From: Flavobacterium sasangense DSM 21067
Lineage (GTDB): Bacteria; Bacteroidota; Bacteroidia; Flavobacteriales; Flavobacteriaceae
Reading direction: 5' to 3'
Length of the DNA stretch: 64,000 nucleotides
Assembly (NCBI RefSeq): GCF_000686885.1
Contig: NZ_JMLU01000001.1
Span: 338,222 to 402,221, forward strand
Below, piece after piece: positions 7,667-17,114 of this stretch (positions are counted from its first letter, which is position 1; every line of letters begins with the position of its first letter). The notes beneath the pieces were generated by a model that saw only the letters and a program-made list of their open reading frames with translations, was not told where the DNA came from and did no database searches. Both the position numbers and the translations under genes were made by a program.

Positions 7667-8948
7667 TTTTTATCACGTAATAATTTTTCTTTCCTTTTTG
7701 CAATAACAAGAATTGATTGTTGATTAAATCCTCTTTTGTAATGATTTTATCTTCCCCTACTTTTTCCTTGTTTAAGGAAATCGAGTTTTGTTTCAATTCT
7801 CTACGCGCATCACTATTTGAAGCTAAGAAGTTTGTTTTTGCTGCTAAAGCTGCAATCATATCCAAACCTGCATTCAAATCTTCCATAGAAATCTCAGCTT
7901 GAGGCACACCATCAAACACTTCTAAAAACGTTTTTTCATCTAACTTTTTCAACTCATCCATAGATGGACTAAAGAACGCATTTGAAGCAGCAATTGCATT
8001 TTCTAAATCTGCTGCAGAATGAACCATTATCGTAATTTCTTCTGCTAAACGTTTTTGTAATGTTCTTAAATGAGGCGCTTCGTTATGTTCAGCGATTAAC
8101 TTTTCAATTGTTTCTTTATCTAAGAAGGTGAAAATCTTAATGTATTTTTCAGCATCAACATCCGAAGTATTTAACCAGTATTGGTAAAATTTGTAAGGCG
8201 AAGTTCTCTCAGCATCCAACCAAATATTTCCACCTTCTGATTTTCCGAATTTCGTTCCATCTGCTTTTGTAATTAATGGACAAGTTAACGCATACGCTTT
8301 CCCAGATTCAATTCTACGAACTAATTCAGTTCCTGTAGTAATATTACCCCATTGATCACTTCCTCCCATTTGTAGCGTACATTTTTTAGCACGGTATAAA
8401 TGTAAAAAGTCGTAACCTTGAACTAATTGGTATGTAAATTCAGTAAACGACATTCCTTCTGAAGTTTCTCCAGTCAAACGTTTTTTAACCGAATCTTTCG
8501 CCATCATGTAATTCACGGTAATGTGCTTTCCAACATCACGAATGAAATCTAAGAAAGAGAATTCTTTCATCCAATCGTAGTTGTTTACTAACTCTGCAGC
8601 ATTTGCTTCGGCTGAAGTAAAATCTAAAAAGCGAGCCAATTGTCCTTTAATCGCTTCTTGATTATGACGCAAAGTAGCTTCGTCTAATAAATTTCTTTCA
8701 TTAGATTTTCCTGATGGATCACCAATCATTCCGGTTGCTCCACCTACAAGCGCTAATGGTTTATGACCACTCAATTGGAAATGTCTCAACAACATAACTC
8801 CAACTAAATGTCCTATATGCAATGAATCGGCGGTTGGATCAATACCCACATACGCCACACGCATCTGCTCCATCAAATGTTCTTCTGTGCCTGGCATTAC
8901 GTCGTGGAGCATTCCTCTCCAAGTCACTTCTTCAATAAAATTTTTCAT
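7659..8948 (-). CDS. tyrS: Tyrosine--tRNA ligase
   Basis: Class I aminoacyl-tRNA synthetase that charges tRNA-Tyr in the cytoplasm. 429 residues, normal for the bacterial TyrS family. The HIGH motif is HIGH at 44-47 and the KMSKS equivalent is KFGKS at 233-237; the tyrosine-pocket stretch GGSDQWGN lies at 195-202. An S4-like RNA-binding domain occupies about 360-429. Start at 8948 with an exact TATCTTTG element 20-27 bases upstream. The gene is monocistronic; upstream lies a long repeat-rich gap before the divergent epimerase. Confidence 0.97.
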   Translation of the reverse strand: MKNFIEEVTWRGMLHDVMPGTEEHLMEQMRVAYVGIDPTADSLHIGHLVGVMLLRHFQLSGHKPLALVGGATGMIGDPSGKSNERNLLDEATLRHNQEAIKGQLARFLDFTSAEANAAELVNNYDWMKEFSFLDFIRDVGKHITVNYMMAKDSVKKRLTGETSEGMSFTEFTYQLVQGYDFLHLYRAKKCTLQMGGSDQWGNITTGTELVRRIESGKAYALTCPLITKADGTKFGKSEGGNIWLDAERTSPYKFYQYWLNTSDVDAEKYIKIFTFLDKETIEKLIAEHNEAPHLRTLQKRLAEEITIMVHSAADLENAIAASNAFFSPSMDELKKLDEKTFLEVFDGVPQAEISMEDLNAGLDMIAALAAKTNFLASNSDARRELKQNSISLNKEKVGEDKIITKEDLINNQFLLLQKGKKNYYVIKIV

Positions 8949-8967
8949 GATTCTTAAATAATTTGAG

Positions 8968-8975
8968 CAAAGATA
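8968..8975 (-). promoter_or_regulatory. -7 element of tyrS
   Basis: On the minus strand TATCTTTG, 19 bases before the tyrS ATG. Confidence 0.55.
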
Positions 8976-9045
8976 GTTTTTAGTTTAAAAGTTTAAAAGT
9001 TTTATTCAAAATTCAAGGGCAATTTCAAGTTCAATTTCAAATGCA
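8976..9045. repeat. AT-rich 8-base and 12-base degenerate repeats
   Basis: Copies of AGTTTAAA with an 8-base period fill about 8976-9002; a 12-base repeat around CAATTTCAAGTT follows at about 9020-9045. No gene fits here. It adjoins the 7-base array at 9071-9105. Confidence 0.45.
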
Positions 9046-9070
9046 AAAATCAATAATAAAGTCAAGTCTG

Positions 9071-9105
9071 TTTTCTAACTTCTAATACCTATATTCTATC
9101 TTCTC
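9071..9105. repeat. Heptad array upstream of the epimerase gene
   Basis: Five consecutive 7-base units (starts 9071, 9078, 9085, 9092, 9099). The first four end in CTA and the fifth in CTC; the other positions vary, e.g. TTTTCTA and ACTTCTA. The phase is exact over 35 bases. The epimerase ATG is 21 bases downstream. Confidence 0.6.
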
Positions 9106-9126
9106 AAAAAATATTATCTTTACAAC

Positions 9127-10137
9127 ATGATTTTAGTCACAGGAGCAACAGGATTAGTAGGTTCGCATTTATTAGTGCAACTTCTTCAAGAAAATGAGGA
9201 AGTCAAAGCCTTATTCCGTTCTGAAAAACAAATTGAAAAAGTGAAAAATGTTTTTGCTTTTTATAATCAAACTAGGCTTTTTGATAAAATCAATTGGGTA
9301 AAAGGCGATATTACTGATATTCCGTCCTTAGAAATTGCTTTTGAAAATGTCACTCATGTTTATCATTGTGCTGCTTTGATTTCGTTTGACCCAAGCGACG
9401 AAGACGAACTTCGAAAAATCAATATCGAAGGAACAGCTAATGTGGTGAATTGCTGTATTGATTTTGGAGTAAAAAAACTCTGTCATGTAAGTTCGATTGC
9501 CGCTTTAGGAACTCCAAAAGAACACGAAACTACCATTACAGAAGAAACCGAATGGAATCCAGAAGAATTACATAGTGATTATGCGATTACAAAATATGGC
9601 GCTGAAATGGAAGTTTGGCGTGGACATCAAGAAGGTTTAGAAGTTGTAATTGTGAATCCAGGTGTGATTTTTGGTTACGGTTTCCCAAAAAAAGGGAGCG
9701 ATGTGATTATTCAATCGGTAAAAAAAGGATTGTCTTTCTATACCAATGGTAATATTGGAATTGTTTCTGTTGAAGATGTAACAAAATGCATGATTCAACT
9801 TATGAAAAGTTCAATAAACGGAGAGCGTTATACTTTAGTTGGCGAAAATATTTCCACAAAAGCTTTACTTGATTTTATTGCAGAGGAATTAAAAGTAAAA
9901 AAACCTTCTATTGAAGCAACAAAATTAATGACTTCTATTGCTTGGCGAATGGATTGGTTGATTTCAAAATTACTAAATCGAAAAAGAAGATTAACACAAA
10001 GCATTGCCCACTCATCACATTCTGAGACTACTTTTGATACTTCAAAAATTGAATCGGAATTGGATATTATTTTTCAAAAAAAAGAAACGTATCTAAAGAC
10101 TATTCTACAGGAACATAAATTTGTTTCTCACCATTAG
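9127..10137 (+). CDS. NAD-dependent epimerase/dehydratase (extended SDR)
   Basis: Cytoplasmic oxidoreductase of 336 residues. The Rossmann nucleotide-binding motif GATGLVG is at 5-11, the catalytic serine in HVSS near 123, and the YxxxK pair is Y152/K156. The C-terminal part resembles the 3-beta-hydroxysteroid dehydrogenase / dihydroflavonol reductase-like group; the substrate cannot be told. The start at 9127 is preceded by TATCTTTA. The last 38 bases overlap the convergent DUF4296 gene, so the 3' ends of both transcripts are complementary. Confidence 0.88.
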   Translation: MILVTGATGLVGSHLLVQLLQENEEVKALFRSEKQIEKVKNVFAFYNQTRLFDKINWVKGDITDIPSLEIAFENVTHVYHCAALISFDPSDEDELRKINIEGTANVVNCCIDFGVKKLCHVSSIAALGTPKEHETTITEETEWNPEELHSDYAITKYGAEMEVWRGHQEGLEVVIVNPGVIFGYGFPKKGSDVIIQSVKKGLSFYTNGNIGIVSVEDVTKCMIQLMKSSINGERYTLVGENISTKALLDFIAEELKVKKPSIEATKLMTSIAWRMDWLISKLLNRKRRLTQSIAHSSHSETTFDTSKIESELDIIFQKKETYLKTILQEHKFVSHH

Positions 10138-10489
10138 TTCCATTTACCTTACTAGCATCTTGCTCAACTTTAATTTTTTCTTGCTCCAATCTTTCAATTA
10201 CTTTTTTATAAATCTTTTTGTATTTTCGGGCATTAGCCGCATAATATTTTTGATTTTGACGATAAGTAGTACTGTCTATTTTATATTTATCTAAAATATA
10301 TTTATCCATTTCAACATTATATTCCATCAACTTGTAAGGCATAGACCCATCTGCAGCTTGAAGAATTGAAATATCAAAAATAATATCTACCATCACTTCC
10401 TCGTCCAGTAAATTATCCGGTTTAGGAACGGGATTATTGGTACAAGAAAGCACCAATAAACTTACCAATAAAAACAGTATTTGCTTCAT
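10100..10489 (-). CDS. DUF4296 lipoprotein
   Basis: Small lipoprotein of 129 residues: signal peptide with lipobox LVLSC (C16), a helical domain with the LLDEEVMVDIIFDI stretch typical of DUF4296, and a charged lysine-rich C-terminus. The family is widespread in Bacteroidota and has no known function. Its ATG overlaps the stop of pyrC by one base (TAATG), so translation is probably coupled. It is the last gene of the glycosyltransferase-pyrC-DUF4296 operon and overlaps the convergent epimerase by 38 bases. Confidence 0.85.
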   Translation of the reverse strand: MKQILFLLVSLLVLSCTNNPVPKPDNLLDEEVMVDIIFDISILQAADGSMPYKLMEYNVEMDKYILDKYKIDSTTYRQNQKYYAANARKYKKIYKKVIERLEQEKIKVEQDASKVNGTNGEKQIYVPVE

Positions 10490-11835
10490 TACACTTCTCT
10501 TTCAAATAATAATCGTTGGCCTACTTTTACATCTTTTACTTTACCATTGTGATAAACTAATTTTCCATTAACAAAAGTATGTGTTACTCTCGATTTGAAG
10601 TTATATCCTTCAAAAGGCGACCAACCACATTTATATAAAATATTTTCTTTTTTTACATTCCAAGGTAAATAAGCATTTACAATGGCAATATCAGCATAAT
10701 ATCCTTCCTTAATAAAACCTCGCTTTTCAATTTTGAAAATTTTTGCCGGATTGTGACACATTTTCTCTACAATCTTTTCTACCGAAATTTTTCCTTGATG
10801 ATGCGCTTCAAACATAGCCACAACTGCGTGCTGAACTAACGGTCCACCAGAAGGGCATGTCATATAGGGATTGATTTTTTCTTCTAAAGTATGTGGGGCG
10901 TGATCGGTTGCAATCACATCAATTCTATCATCTAATAACGCTTTCCATAACGCGTCTTTATCTTCTTGTGTTTTTACAGCTGGATTCCATTTGATTAATG
11001 AACCTTTCGTTTCATAATCAGCATCGGTAAACCATAAATGATGCACACAAACTTCGGCAGTAATTTGTTTTTGTTCTAATGGAATTTTATTGGTAAACAA
11101 CTCCATTTCTTTTGCCGTTGATAAATGAAAAACATGTAAACGAGCACCTGTTTTTTTAGCTAATTCAATCGCTTTTGACGAAGACAAATAACAAGCTTCT
11201 GCACTTCTAATTAAGTGATGGTATTTCATTGGAATATCATCTCCGAATTCCTCTCTATACTTTTCAGTATTAGCTTTTATAGTTGCTTCATCTTCACAGT
11301 GAACCGCGATTAGCATTTTTGTTGAGGAGAAAATCTTTTCTAAAACTTCTGGATTATCTACCAACATATTTCCTGTTGAAGAACCCAAAAATAATTTGAT
11401 TCCTGCAACATTTCTTGGATTTGTTTTTAAAACTTCCTCTAAATTATCGTTGGTTCCTCCCATCATAAACGAATAATTCGCATACGATTTTTGAGAGGCA
11501 ATTTGATATTTATCTTCTAAAAGTTCTTGAGTAACAGCATTTGGAACTGTATTTGGCTGTTCTATGAACGAAGTTATTCCGCCAGCAACCGCTGCTCTAC
11601 TTTCTGTTTCTATATTTCCTTTATGTGTAAGCCCTGGCTCTCTAAAATGCACTTGATCGTCAATTGCTCCAGGCATTACATAACTTCCTTCCGCATCAAT
11701 AATAACGCAATCAGACGATTTAGGACTTATTTTTTCGGCAATCTCTTTAATGAATTCATTCTCAATTAAAATATCACCTTCAAAAATAACTCCTTCATTA
11801 ACAATTTTGGCATTTCGAATTAAAACAGTACTCAT
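10489..11835 (-). CDS. pyrC: Dihydroorotase (Bacteroidota type)
   Basis: Zinc amidohydrolase that cyclises carbamoyl-aspartate to dihydroorotate in pyrimidine synthesis. 448 residues. Metal-site motifs seen: VHFREPG with H63, K147 in GIKLFLG (the lysine usually carbamylated), H179 in VHCED, H236 in FHLST, and D310 with H311 in TDHAPH. The first histidine of the usual HxH pair is Q61 here (DQVHF), which I believe is usual in this Bacteroidota group rather than a lesion. One-base TAATG overlaps at both ends tie it to the glycosyltransferase upstream and the DUF4296 gene downstream. Confidence 0.93.
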   Translation of the reverse strand: MSTVLIRNAKIVNEGVIFEGDILIENEFIKEIAEKISPKSSDCVIIDAEGSYVMPGAIDDQVHFREPGLTHKGNIETESRAAVAGGITSFIEQPNTVPNAVTQELLEDKYQIASQKSYANYSFMMGGTNDNLEEVLKTNPRNVAGIKLFLGSSTGNMLVDNPEVLEKIFSSTKMLIAVHCEDEATIKANTEKYREEFGDDIPMKYHHLIRSAEACYLSSSKAIELAKKTGARLHVFHLSTAKEMELFTNKIPLEQKQITAEVCVHHLWFTDADYETKGSLIKWNPAVKTQEDKDALWKALLDDRIDVIATDHAPHTLEEKINPYMTCPSGGPLVQHAVVAMFEAHHQGKISVEKIVEKMCHNPAKIFKIEKRGFIKEGYYADIAIVNAYLPWNVKKENILYKCGWSPFEGYNFKSRVTHTFVNGKLVYHNGKVKDVKVGQRLLFEREV

Positions 11836-12557
11836 TATAATCTATTAAATATTTTTCTTAACCTCAACATTATTACTCCTACTACGGCTTCGCGGATAAT
11901 TCCTCCACTCATTTTTGATTGTCCTTTTGTTCTATCGGTAAAAATGATAGGCACTTCAACAATTTTAAAATTCTTTACGAAAGCGCGATATTTCATTTCA
12001 ATCTGAAACGCATAACCCACAAATTTTATTTTATCCAAATTGATAGCTTCTAAAACTTGTCTTCTGTAACATTTAAATCCTGCAGTAGCATCAGCAATTT
12101 TCATGCCTGTTATCATTCGAACGTAAACAGAAGCAAAATAAGATAGTAAAACACGACTCAAAGGCCAATTTACCACATTCACTCCGTTAGAATATCGGGA
12201 ACCAATGGCAACATCTGCACCATTTTCACAAGCAGCTAACAACTTTTCTAAATCGTTTGGATTGTGAGAAAAATCGGCATCCATTTCAAAAATATAGTCG
12301 TATCCGTGAGAAAGCGCCCATTTAAATCCAGCCACATAAGCCGTACCTAAACCCGATTTTTTCATGCGTACTTTTAAATGCAATCGTGTTGGAAATTCTT
12401 CTTGCATTTCTTTCACTTTTGCCGCTGTACCATCAGGCGAATTGTCATCTACGATTAAAACATGAAAAGGAGTAGGCAAAGACAAAACTGCCTTTACAAT
12501 TGCTTCAATATTTTCAATTTCGTTAAAAGTTGGAATTACAACAATACCCTGAGCCAT
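11835..12557 (-). CDS. Polyprenol monophosphomannose synthase (GT2)
   Basis: Family 2 glycosyltransferase of 240 residues that would move mannose or a similar sugar from a nucleotide donor to polyprenyl phosphate at the inner membrane face. The nucleotide-binding VDDNSPDGT begins at 36 and the metal-binding DADFSHNP lies near 95. There is no C-terminal membrane domain, as in the short dolichyl-phosphate mannose synthase form. First gene of the operon with pyrC and the DUF4296 lipoprotein; coupling is by TAATG. The operon partners share no obvious pathway. Confidence 0.88.
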   Translation of the reverse strand: MAQGIVVIPTFNEIENIEAIVKAVLSLPTPFHVLIVDDNSPDGTAAKVKEMQEEFPTRLHLKVRMKKSGLGTAYVAGFKWALSHGYDYIFEMDADFSHNPNDLEKLLAACENGADVAIGSRYSNGVNVVNWPLSRVLLSYFASVYVRMITGMKIADATAGFKCYRRQVLEAINLDKIKFVGYAFQIEMKYRAFVKNFKIVEVPIIFTDRTKGQSKMSGGIIREAVVGVIMLRLRKIFNRL

Positions 12558-12648
12558 AAAAAATCTTGTATTTCAACTGCAAAAATAAGGTATTTCTAGC
12601 TGACAATTCTTAATAATTTTATAATAATGAAAGTGACACTATTTTTTG

Positions 12649-12656
12649 TAATTTTG
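12649..12656 (+). promoter_or_regulatory. -7 element of the DUF4271-hemD operon
   Basis: TAATTTTG ends 8 bases before the ATG at 12665, giving a very short leader. Confidence 0.45.
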
Positions 12657-12664
12657 CGCCAATT

Positions 12665-13330
12665 ATGTTAGCAATTCAATTACACGACAGAATCATCGAA
12701 AGCAAAGATTGGGCAACCATCTTGTTTATTATCTGCGTGGCTATAATTGCCATTAACAAAACCATATCTTCTGTTCGCTTTAACGAGTTTGTTCGATTGG
12801 CTTATTCCGATAAATACACCAAGATTTATCGCGATAGTAGTAACTTGATGAGTGGTTTTACGATTTCAATGTTTGTTTTACAGTTAATTTCATTTTCGTT
12901 TTTTACGCTATTGGTTTTAAACCAATTCAATAGAGCTGAAAAAACCGATTTTATTATTTACATTCAAATCTTTACTTTTTTGAGTGTTTTTATTCTATCT
13001 AAATTCTTAATTGAAAAAATTATTGCAACAGCATTTAAAATTGAGGAGTTTAACGAGCAATTTAACTTATTGAAAGTCAATTATAGAGCTTATTTTGGAT
13101 TCATTTTATTACCTGTTAATATCATTTTATTTTACAATTCGTTTGATTCGGATTGGTTTTTTTGGACATTATTGATTACCCTAATCACAATAAACATCAC
13201 TACTTACTTGGTTGCATTGAAATTGTATCAAAATTTACTATTACGTAAAATATTTTATTTTATTTTATATCTTTGCACCCTTGAAATAGCACCTTACTAT
13301 TTTATTTATAATTGGTTTACAAAAAATTAG
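12665..13330 (+). CDS. DUF4271 integral membrane protein
   Basis: 221 residues with about six hydrophobic helices (near 18-36, 70-92, 100-120, 140-160, 165-185, 195-215). This Bacteroidota-specific family typically lies next to a uroporphyrinogen-III synthase gene, as here, with only 8 bases between the two. The function is unknown; conservation of the pairing hints at a link to tetrapyrrole synthesis or to the envelope, but nothing in the sequence proves it. Confidence 0.8.
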   Translation: MLAIQLHDRIIESKDWATILFIICVAIIAINKTISSVRFNEFVRLAYSDKYTKIYRDSSNLMSGFTISMFVLQLISFSFFTLLVLNQFNRAEKTDFIIYIQIFTFLSVFILSKFLIEKIIATAFKIEEFNEQFNLLKVNYRAYFGFILLPVNIILFYNSFDSDWFFWTLLITLITINITTYLVALKLYQNLLLRKIFYFILYLCTLEIAPYYFIYNWFTKN

Positions 13331-13338
13331 AGAGAAAT

Positions 13339-14097
13339 ATGTCAAATTTGAAAGTGAAAACAATATTAGTTTCACAACCAGAGCCTAAAGTAGAAAATTC
13401 TCCGTATTTTGAGCTTCAAAATAAACTGAAAGTAAAGGTTGATTTTCGACCTTTCATCCATGTAGAAGGTGTTCCGGCTAAAGAAGTTCGCGCTCAAAAA
13501 ATCGACTTAAATAATTATACTGCCATCATATTAACAAGTAGAAATGCTGTAGATCACTTTTTTAGAGTAGCTGAAGAAATGCGCTACAAAGTACCAGAAG
13601 ATTTAAAATATTTCTGTCAATCTGAAGCGGTTGCTTTTTACTTACAACGTTATGTAGTATATAGAAAGAGAAAAATTTATGTAGGTCAAAAAGACTTCGC
13701 TGATTTAGCTCCGCTAATTAAAAAATATAAAGACGAAAAATTCTTATTACCAAATACCGACCAATTAAACGCCGATGTTCCACAAACATTAGATGGTTTA
13801 AAAGTAGAATGGAAACAAGGTATTTTCTACAGAACGGTAATGAGTGATTTATCAGACTTGAAAGATGTTTATTACGACATTTTAGCGTTTTTTAGTCCAA
13901 CAGGAATTAAATCGTTATTTAAAAACTTCCCTGATTTCCAACAAAACAACACTAGAATTGCTGTTTTTGGAGAAACCACAAAAAAAGAAGCTTTAGAACA
14001 CGGTTTACGTGTAGACATTATGGCACCAAGCCCTGGAACACCATCGATGACAGGAGCTTTAGAAAAATATGTAGCTGAAGCTAACAAAGGAAAATAA
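13339..14097 (+). CDS. hemD: Uroporphyrinogen-III synthase
   Basis: Closes the linear tetrapyrrole hydroxymethylbilane with inversion of ring D to make uroporphyrinogen III, in the cytoplasm. 252 residues from the ATG at 13339; the longer frame from 13312 overlaps the upstream gene and starts at TTG. The sequence shows the two-domain HemD pattern: LTSRNAVDHF near 70 and ILAFFSPTGIKSLF near 185, followed by VFGETTKKEA. Second gene of the DUF4271-hemD operon, closed by a strong hairpin terminator. Confidence 0.85.
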   Translation: MSNLKVKTILVSQPEPKVENSPYFELQNKLKVKVDFRPFIHVEGVPAKEVRAQKIDLNNYTAIILTSRNAVDHFFRVAEEMRYKVPEDLKYFCQSEAVAFYLQRYVVYRKRKIYVGQKDFADLAPLIKKYKDEKFLLPNTDQLNADVPQTLDGLKVEWKQGIFYRTVMSDLSDLKDVYYDILAFFSPTGIKSLFKNFPDFQQNNTRIAVFGETTKKEALEHGLRVDIMAPSPGTPSMTGALEKYVAEANKGK

Positions 14098-14117
14098 AAA
14101 CAAACAAAAATATATAG

Positions 14118-14147
14118 AACCCAAATTCGAAAGAGTTTGGGTTTTTT
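14118..14147 (+). terminator. Intrinsic terminator of hemD, shared-stem family
   Basis: AACCCAAATTC (14118-14128), loop GAAA, GAGTTTGGGTT (14133-14143), then T5. One U-G pair in the stem. The same CCCAAATTC / GAGTTTGGG stem recurs in three other terminators here. Confidence 0.9.
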
Positions 14148-14360
14148 GTTTGTTATTGAAAATATGAAGAAAAACTACAGCAATGCATTTGAAAAACTTT
14201 CTAAAATTTGTTGAAATTTTAAAACAATTAAACATGAAGAACAAATCAAGAAAAAATTATGTAATTTTTAAACACAACTACAAATAATCCAATTGAAAAC
14301 TATTTTTATCAAAAATATTCTCTTTATGAAAACCAAGTTACTAAAAACTGTTTATAAATT
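14148..14360. other. Gene-poor AT-rich gap
   Basis: Only two tiny frames (16 and 17 codons, ATGs at 14164 and 14234) are present, without supporting signals. No repeat or hairpin stands out. Confidence 0.4.
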
Positions 14361-14804
14361 ATGAAAAAACAAATTTTAATATTTTTCTTTTTATTATTTA
14401 ATTCTATAATAATAGGACAAACCAAAAAAGATACTATTTACTTATATTATAACCACAAAAAAGATATGTCAATTAAAGTTACTGCATATAAAAACAAAGA
14501 ACCTTTTAGTTATTTATATACTTATTACTTTAATGATTCGCAAAATAACAGTCTATCAATTCCTATTTATGTTGATGATATGATTGATTTTGATAATAAA
14601 GCAGATGTTAAATCGATTGATAAAAAATTTATCAGGAAAAATGATGAAAAAATCTATTGTATTAAAAAAATGCAAAAGATAGGATATAAAAATATTATTG
14701 ATAAATTTTATAATTGTGTCATATATTTAATTGATACAAAGACTAAAAAAGACAATAAATATAAAGCAATAGAAGTAAAAATTAACTTTCTAGAAGAGAT
14801 GTAA
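14361..14804 (+). CDS. Small secreted protein, unrecognised
   Basis: 147 residues with a clear signal peptide (1-19, ending IIGQ) and a lysine- and tyrosine-rich body that looks like a small periplasmic or outer-membrane-associated beta protein. I recognise no family. The frame is more AT-rich than its neighbours and uses many AAA and ATA codons, which would fit a recently acquired or fast-evolving orphan. It stands alone between two hairpin terminators, the second of which also ends pckA from the other side. Confidence 0.6.
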   Translation: MKKQILIFFFLLFNSIIIGQTKKDTIYLYYNHKKDMSIKVTAYKNKEPFSYLYTYYFNDSQNNSLSIPIYVDDMIDFDNKADVKSIDKKFIRKNDEKIYCIKKMQKIGYKNIIDKFYNCVIYLIDTKTKKDNKYKAIEVKINFLEEM

Positions 14805-14860
14805 ATAATATATAGTCGTCCAACAATAATTATTTTAAAATCGTTATTGTTAAAAATAAA

Positions 14861-14888
14861 AAGTCCCGAAAATTTCGGGACTTTTTTA
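14861..14888. terminator. Bidirectional terminator between the orphan gene and pckA
   Basis: AAGTCCCGAA (14861-14870) pairs perfectly with 14874-14883 around a 3-base loop. T runs follow on both strands. Unlike the one-sided terminators nearby it has no U-G pair. Confidence 0.88.
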
Positions 14889-14906
14889 CTATATAAATTT
14901 CTTTAA

Positions 14907-16532
14907 TTACAATTGAGGACCAGCTGCCACTAAAGATTTCCCTTCTTCATTGTCTGTATATTGAACGAAGTTTTTGATAAATCTTGAAGCTAAGTCTTCA
15001 GCTTTTGCATTCCATTCAGCTGCATCAGCATAGGTGTTTCTTGGATCTAAAATGTTCGTATCAACATTTGGTAAAGCAGTAGGAACTACAAAATTAAATA
15101 CTGGAACTGTTTTAGTTTCTGCATTTTCGATAGAACCATCTAAAATAGCATCGATAATTGCACGAGTATCTTTAATTGAAATACGTTTTCCAGTACCATT
15201 CCAACCTGTGTTAACCATGTAAGCTGTAGCATTATGTTGTTCCATCTTCTTAACTAATTCTTCACCGTATTTTGTTGGGTGTAATGATAAGAATGCTTTT
15301 CCGAAACAAGCTGAGAATGTTGGTTCTGGTTGAGTTACTCCTCTTTCAGTTCCGGCTAATTTAGCTGTAAATCCTGATAAGAAGTAATATTTAGTTTGCT
15401 CTGGAGTTAATTTAGAAACTGGAGGCATTACTCCGAATGCATCTGCTGTTAAGAAAATAACTTTAGTAGCGTGACCTGCTTTAGAAACGGGTCTTACAAT
15501 ATTTTCAATATGATTAATTGGGTAAGAAACACGTGTGTTTTGTGTAACTGAACCATCTTTGAAATCAATTTTTCCGTTAGCATCAACCGTTACGTTTTCT
15601 AATAACGCATCTCTTTTGATAGCTCCGAAGATATCCGGTTCGTTTTCTTTACTTAAATCGATAGTTTTTGCATAACATCCACCTTCAAAGTTGAAAACAC
15701 CATCATTATCCCATCCGTGCTCGTCGTCTCCGATTAATTCACGTTTTGGATCTGTTGATAACGTAGTTTTTCCTGTTCCAGATAATCCGAAGAAAACAGC
15801 AACATCGCCATCTTTTCCTTTGTTAGCTGAACAGTGCATAGAAGCAATTCCTTGTAATGGTAAGTAATAGTTCATCATTGAGAACAATCCTTTTTTCATT
15901 TCACCACCGTACCAAGTTCCTCCAATTAATTGGATTTTCTCAGTTAAGTTAAATGCTACATATACTTCAGAATTTAATCCGTGAGCTGCGTAATCTTTAA
16001 AACTTGTTTTTGAACCATTCATTACAACGAAATCTGGCTCACCAAAGTTTTCTAATTCAGCTTCTGTTGGACGAATGAACATGTTTTTCACAAAGTGTGC
16101 TTGCCATGCTACTTCCATGATGAAACGAACTTTCAATCTTGTGTTTTCGTTTGCACCACAAAAAGCGTCAACAACGTATAATTTTTTATTAGATAATTGC
16201 TTTACCGTAGTTTCTTTTAAAGCATTCCAAGTATCTTGAGAAATTGGTTTGTTATCGTTAGCCGCTTTATCAGAATTCCACCAAATTGTGTTTTCTGTAA
16301 CGCTATCTTTAACAATATATTTGTCTTTAGGAGAACGACCTGTGAATTCACCCGTCATTACGTTTACCGCGCCAAGTTCTGACAACTGACCTCTTTCAAA
16401 ACCTTCTAAAGCTGGGTTTAATTCTTCATTATATAAATAGTCGTATGAAGGATTGTATATTATTTCTGATACATTAACGATTCCGTACTTTTCTAACGAA
16501 ATCGATTTCGTAGTTTGAGCATTCGTATCCAT
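14907..16532 (-). CDS. pckA: Phosphoenolpyruvate carboxykinase (ATP)
   Basis: First committed enzyme of gluconeogenesis: oxaloacetate plus ATP gives phosphoenolpyruvate, CO2 and ADP. 541 residues, the family's usual length. The P-loop GLSGTGKTT is at 249-257, the metal-binding GDDEHGW at 268-274, and the substrate-site GRSPKDK at 65-71. Start at 16532; a TAATTTTG element lies 34 bases upstream, leaving a leader of moderate length. The gene is monocistronic and ends at a bidirectional hairpin. Confidence 0.97.
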   Translation of the reverse strand: MDTNAQTTKSISLEKYGIVNVSEIIYNPSYDYLYNEELNPALEGFERGQLSELGAVNVMTGEFTGRSPKDKYIVKDSVTENTIWWNSDKAANDNKPISQDTWNALKETTVKQLSNKKLYVVDAFCGANENTRLKVRFIMEVAWQAHFVKNMFIRPTEAELENFGEPDFVVMNGSKTSFKDYAAHGLNSEVYVAFNLTEKIQLIGGTWYGGEMKKGLFSMMNYYLPLQGIASMHCSANKGKDGDVAVFFGLSGTGKTTLSTDPKRELIGDDEHGWDNDGVFNFEGGCYAKTIDLSKENEPDIFGAIKRDALLENVTVDANGKIDFKDGSVTQNTRVSYPINHIENIVRPVSKAGHATKVIFLTADAFGVMPPVSKLTPEQTKYYFLSGFTAKLAGTERGVTQPEPTFSACFGKAFLSLHPTKYGEELVKKMEQHNATAYMVNTGWNGTGKRISIKDTRAIIDAILDGSIENAETKTVPVFNFVVPTALPNVDTNILDPRNTYADAAEWNAKAEDLASRFIKNFVQYTDNEEGKSLVAAGPQL

Positions 16533-16565
16533 AAAATTAGGTTATGTTGTGTTTAAAATAAAGTG

Positions 16566-16573
16566 CAAAATTA
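16566..16573 (-). promoter_or_regulatory. -7 element of pckA
   Basis: Minus-strand TAATTTTG, exact TANNTTTG, followed by GCAC. Confidence 0.5.
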
Positions 16574-16601
16574 TAAATTAAATTTGAGATAGCATTTTAA
16601 T

Positions 16602-16988
16602 TTAGTGTTTTTTAGATAAAACCGCATAAAATAAGTATCCCCAAGCCGAAACTAAGAACAAACCTCCAATTGGCGTTATTGGTCCTAAAAATTTCGTCTT
16701 TAAATTAGTGATTGTATTTGTTGCTAAAAAATAAATCGAGCCTGAAAAAAACAAAACACCAATGATTGTCAAATAAAAAATAATAGAACGTTCTTTCTCT
16801 CCTAAAAAAGTAAAAGTTCCAATAAAAAGTAAAAACAATGCATGATACATTTGATAACGCACTCCAACTTCAAATGTTGCCAATTGCTCCACCGAAAGTA
16901 CTTTCTTTAATCCATGAGCTCCAAAAGCTCCTAAAATTATAGCTGTAACTCCTAAAATAGCAGCAACCAACAGTATTTTCTTATCCAT
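16602..16988 (-). CDS. DUF423 membrane protein
   Basis: 128 residues with four hydrophobic helices (about 5-25, 45-65, 70-90, 100-122). The glycine-rich GAFGAHGLKK stretch at 22-31 is the hallmark of the DUF423 (YgdD-like) family of small inner-membrane proteins. Function unknown. It is upstream of pckA on the same strand with a gap of 69 bases that holds the pckA promoter element. Confidence 0.85.
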   Translation of the reverse strand: MDKKILLVAAILGVTAIILGAFGAHGLKKVLSVEQLATFEVGVRYQMYHALFLLFIGTFTFLGEKERSIIFYLTIIGVLFFSGSIYFLATNTITNLKTKFLGPITPIGGLFLVSAWGYLFYAVLSKKH

Positions 16989-17005
16989 TTTATAAAATTT
17001 GAGAC

Positions 17006-17013
17006 CAAAGATA
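17006..17013 (-). promoter_or_regulatory. -7 element of the DUF423 gene
   Basis: Minus-strand TATCTTTG, 17 bases before the ATG. Confidence 0.5.
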
Positions 17014-17114
17014 GCAAAAGTTTTTATGTTAAATTATGACATAAATCAAGAAAATGTTTTCATAAATATAACATTTTACTATCTTCGTGTGATATTTTTA
17101 CAACACATCCAAAG

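Noticed and set aside
10489..11835. Inactive dihydroorotase because Q61 replaces the first His of HxH
   Set aside because: All other metal and catalytic residues are present, the gene is intact in an operon, and I believe the DQVHFREPG form is usual in this group.
14164..14287. Two mini-genes of 16 and 17 codons in the hemD-orphan gap
   Set aside because: No promoter, no amino-acid pattern, and length expected by chance in AT-rich sequence.
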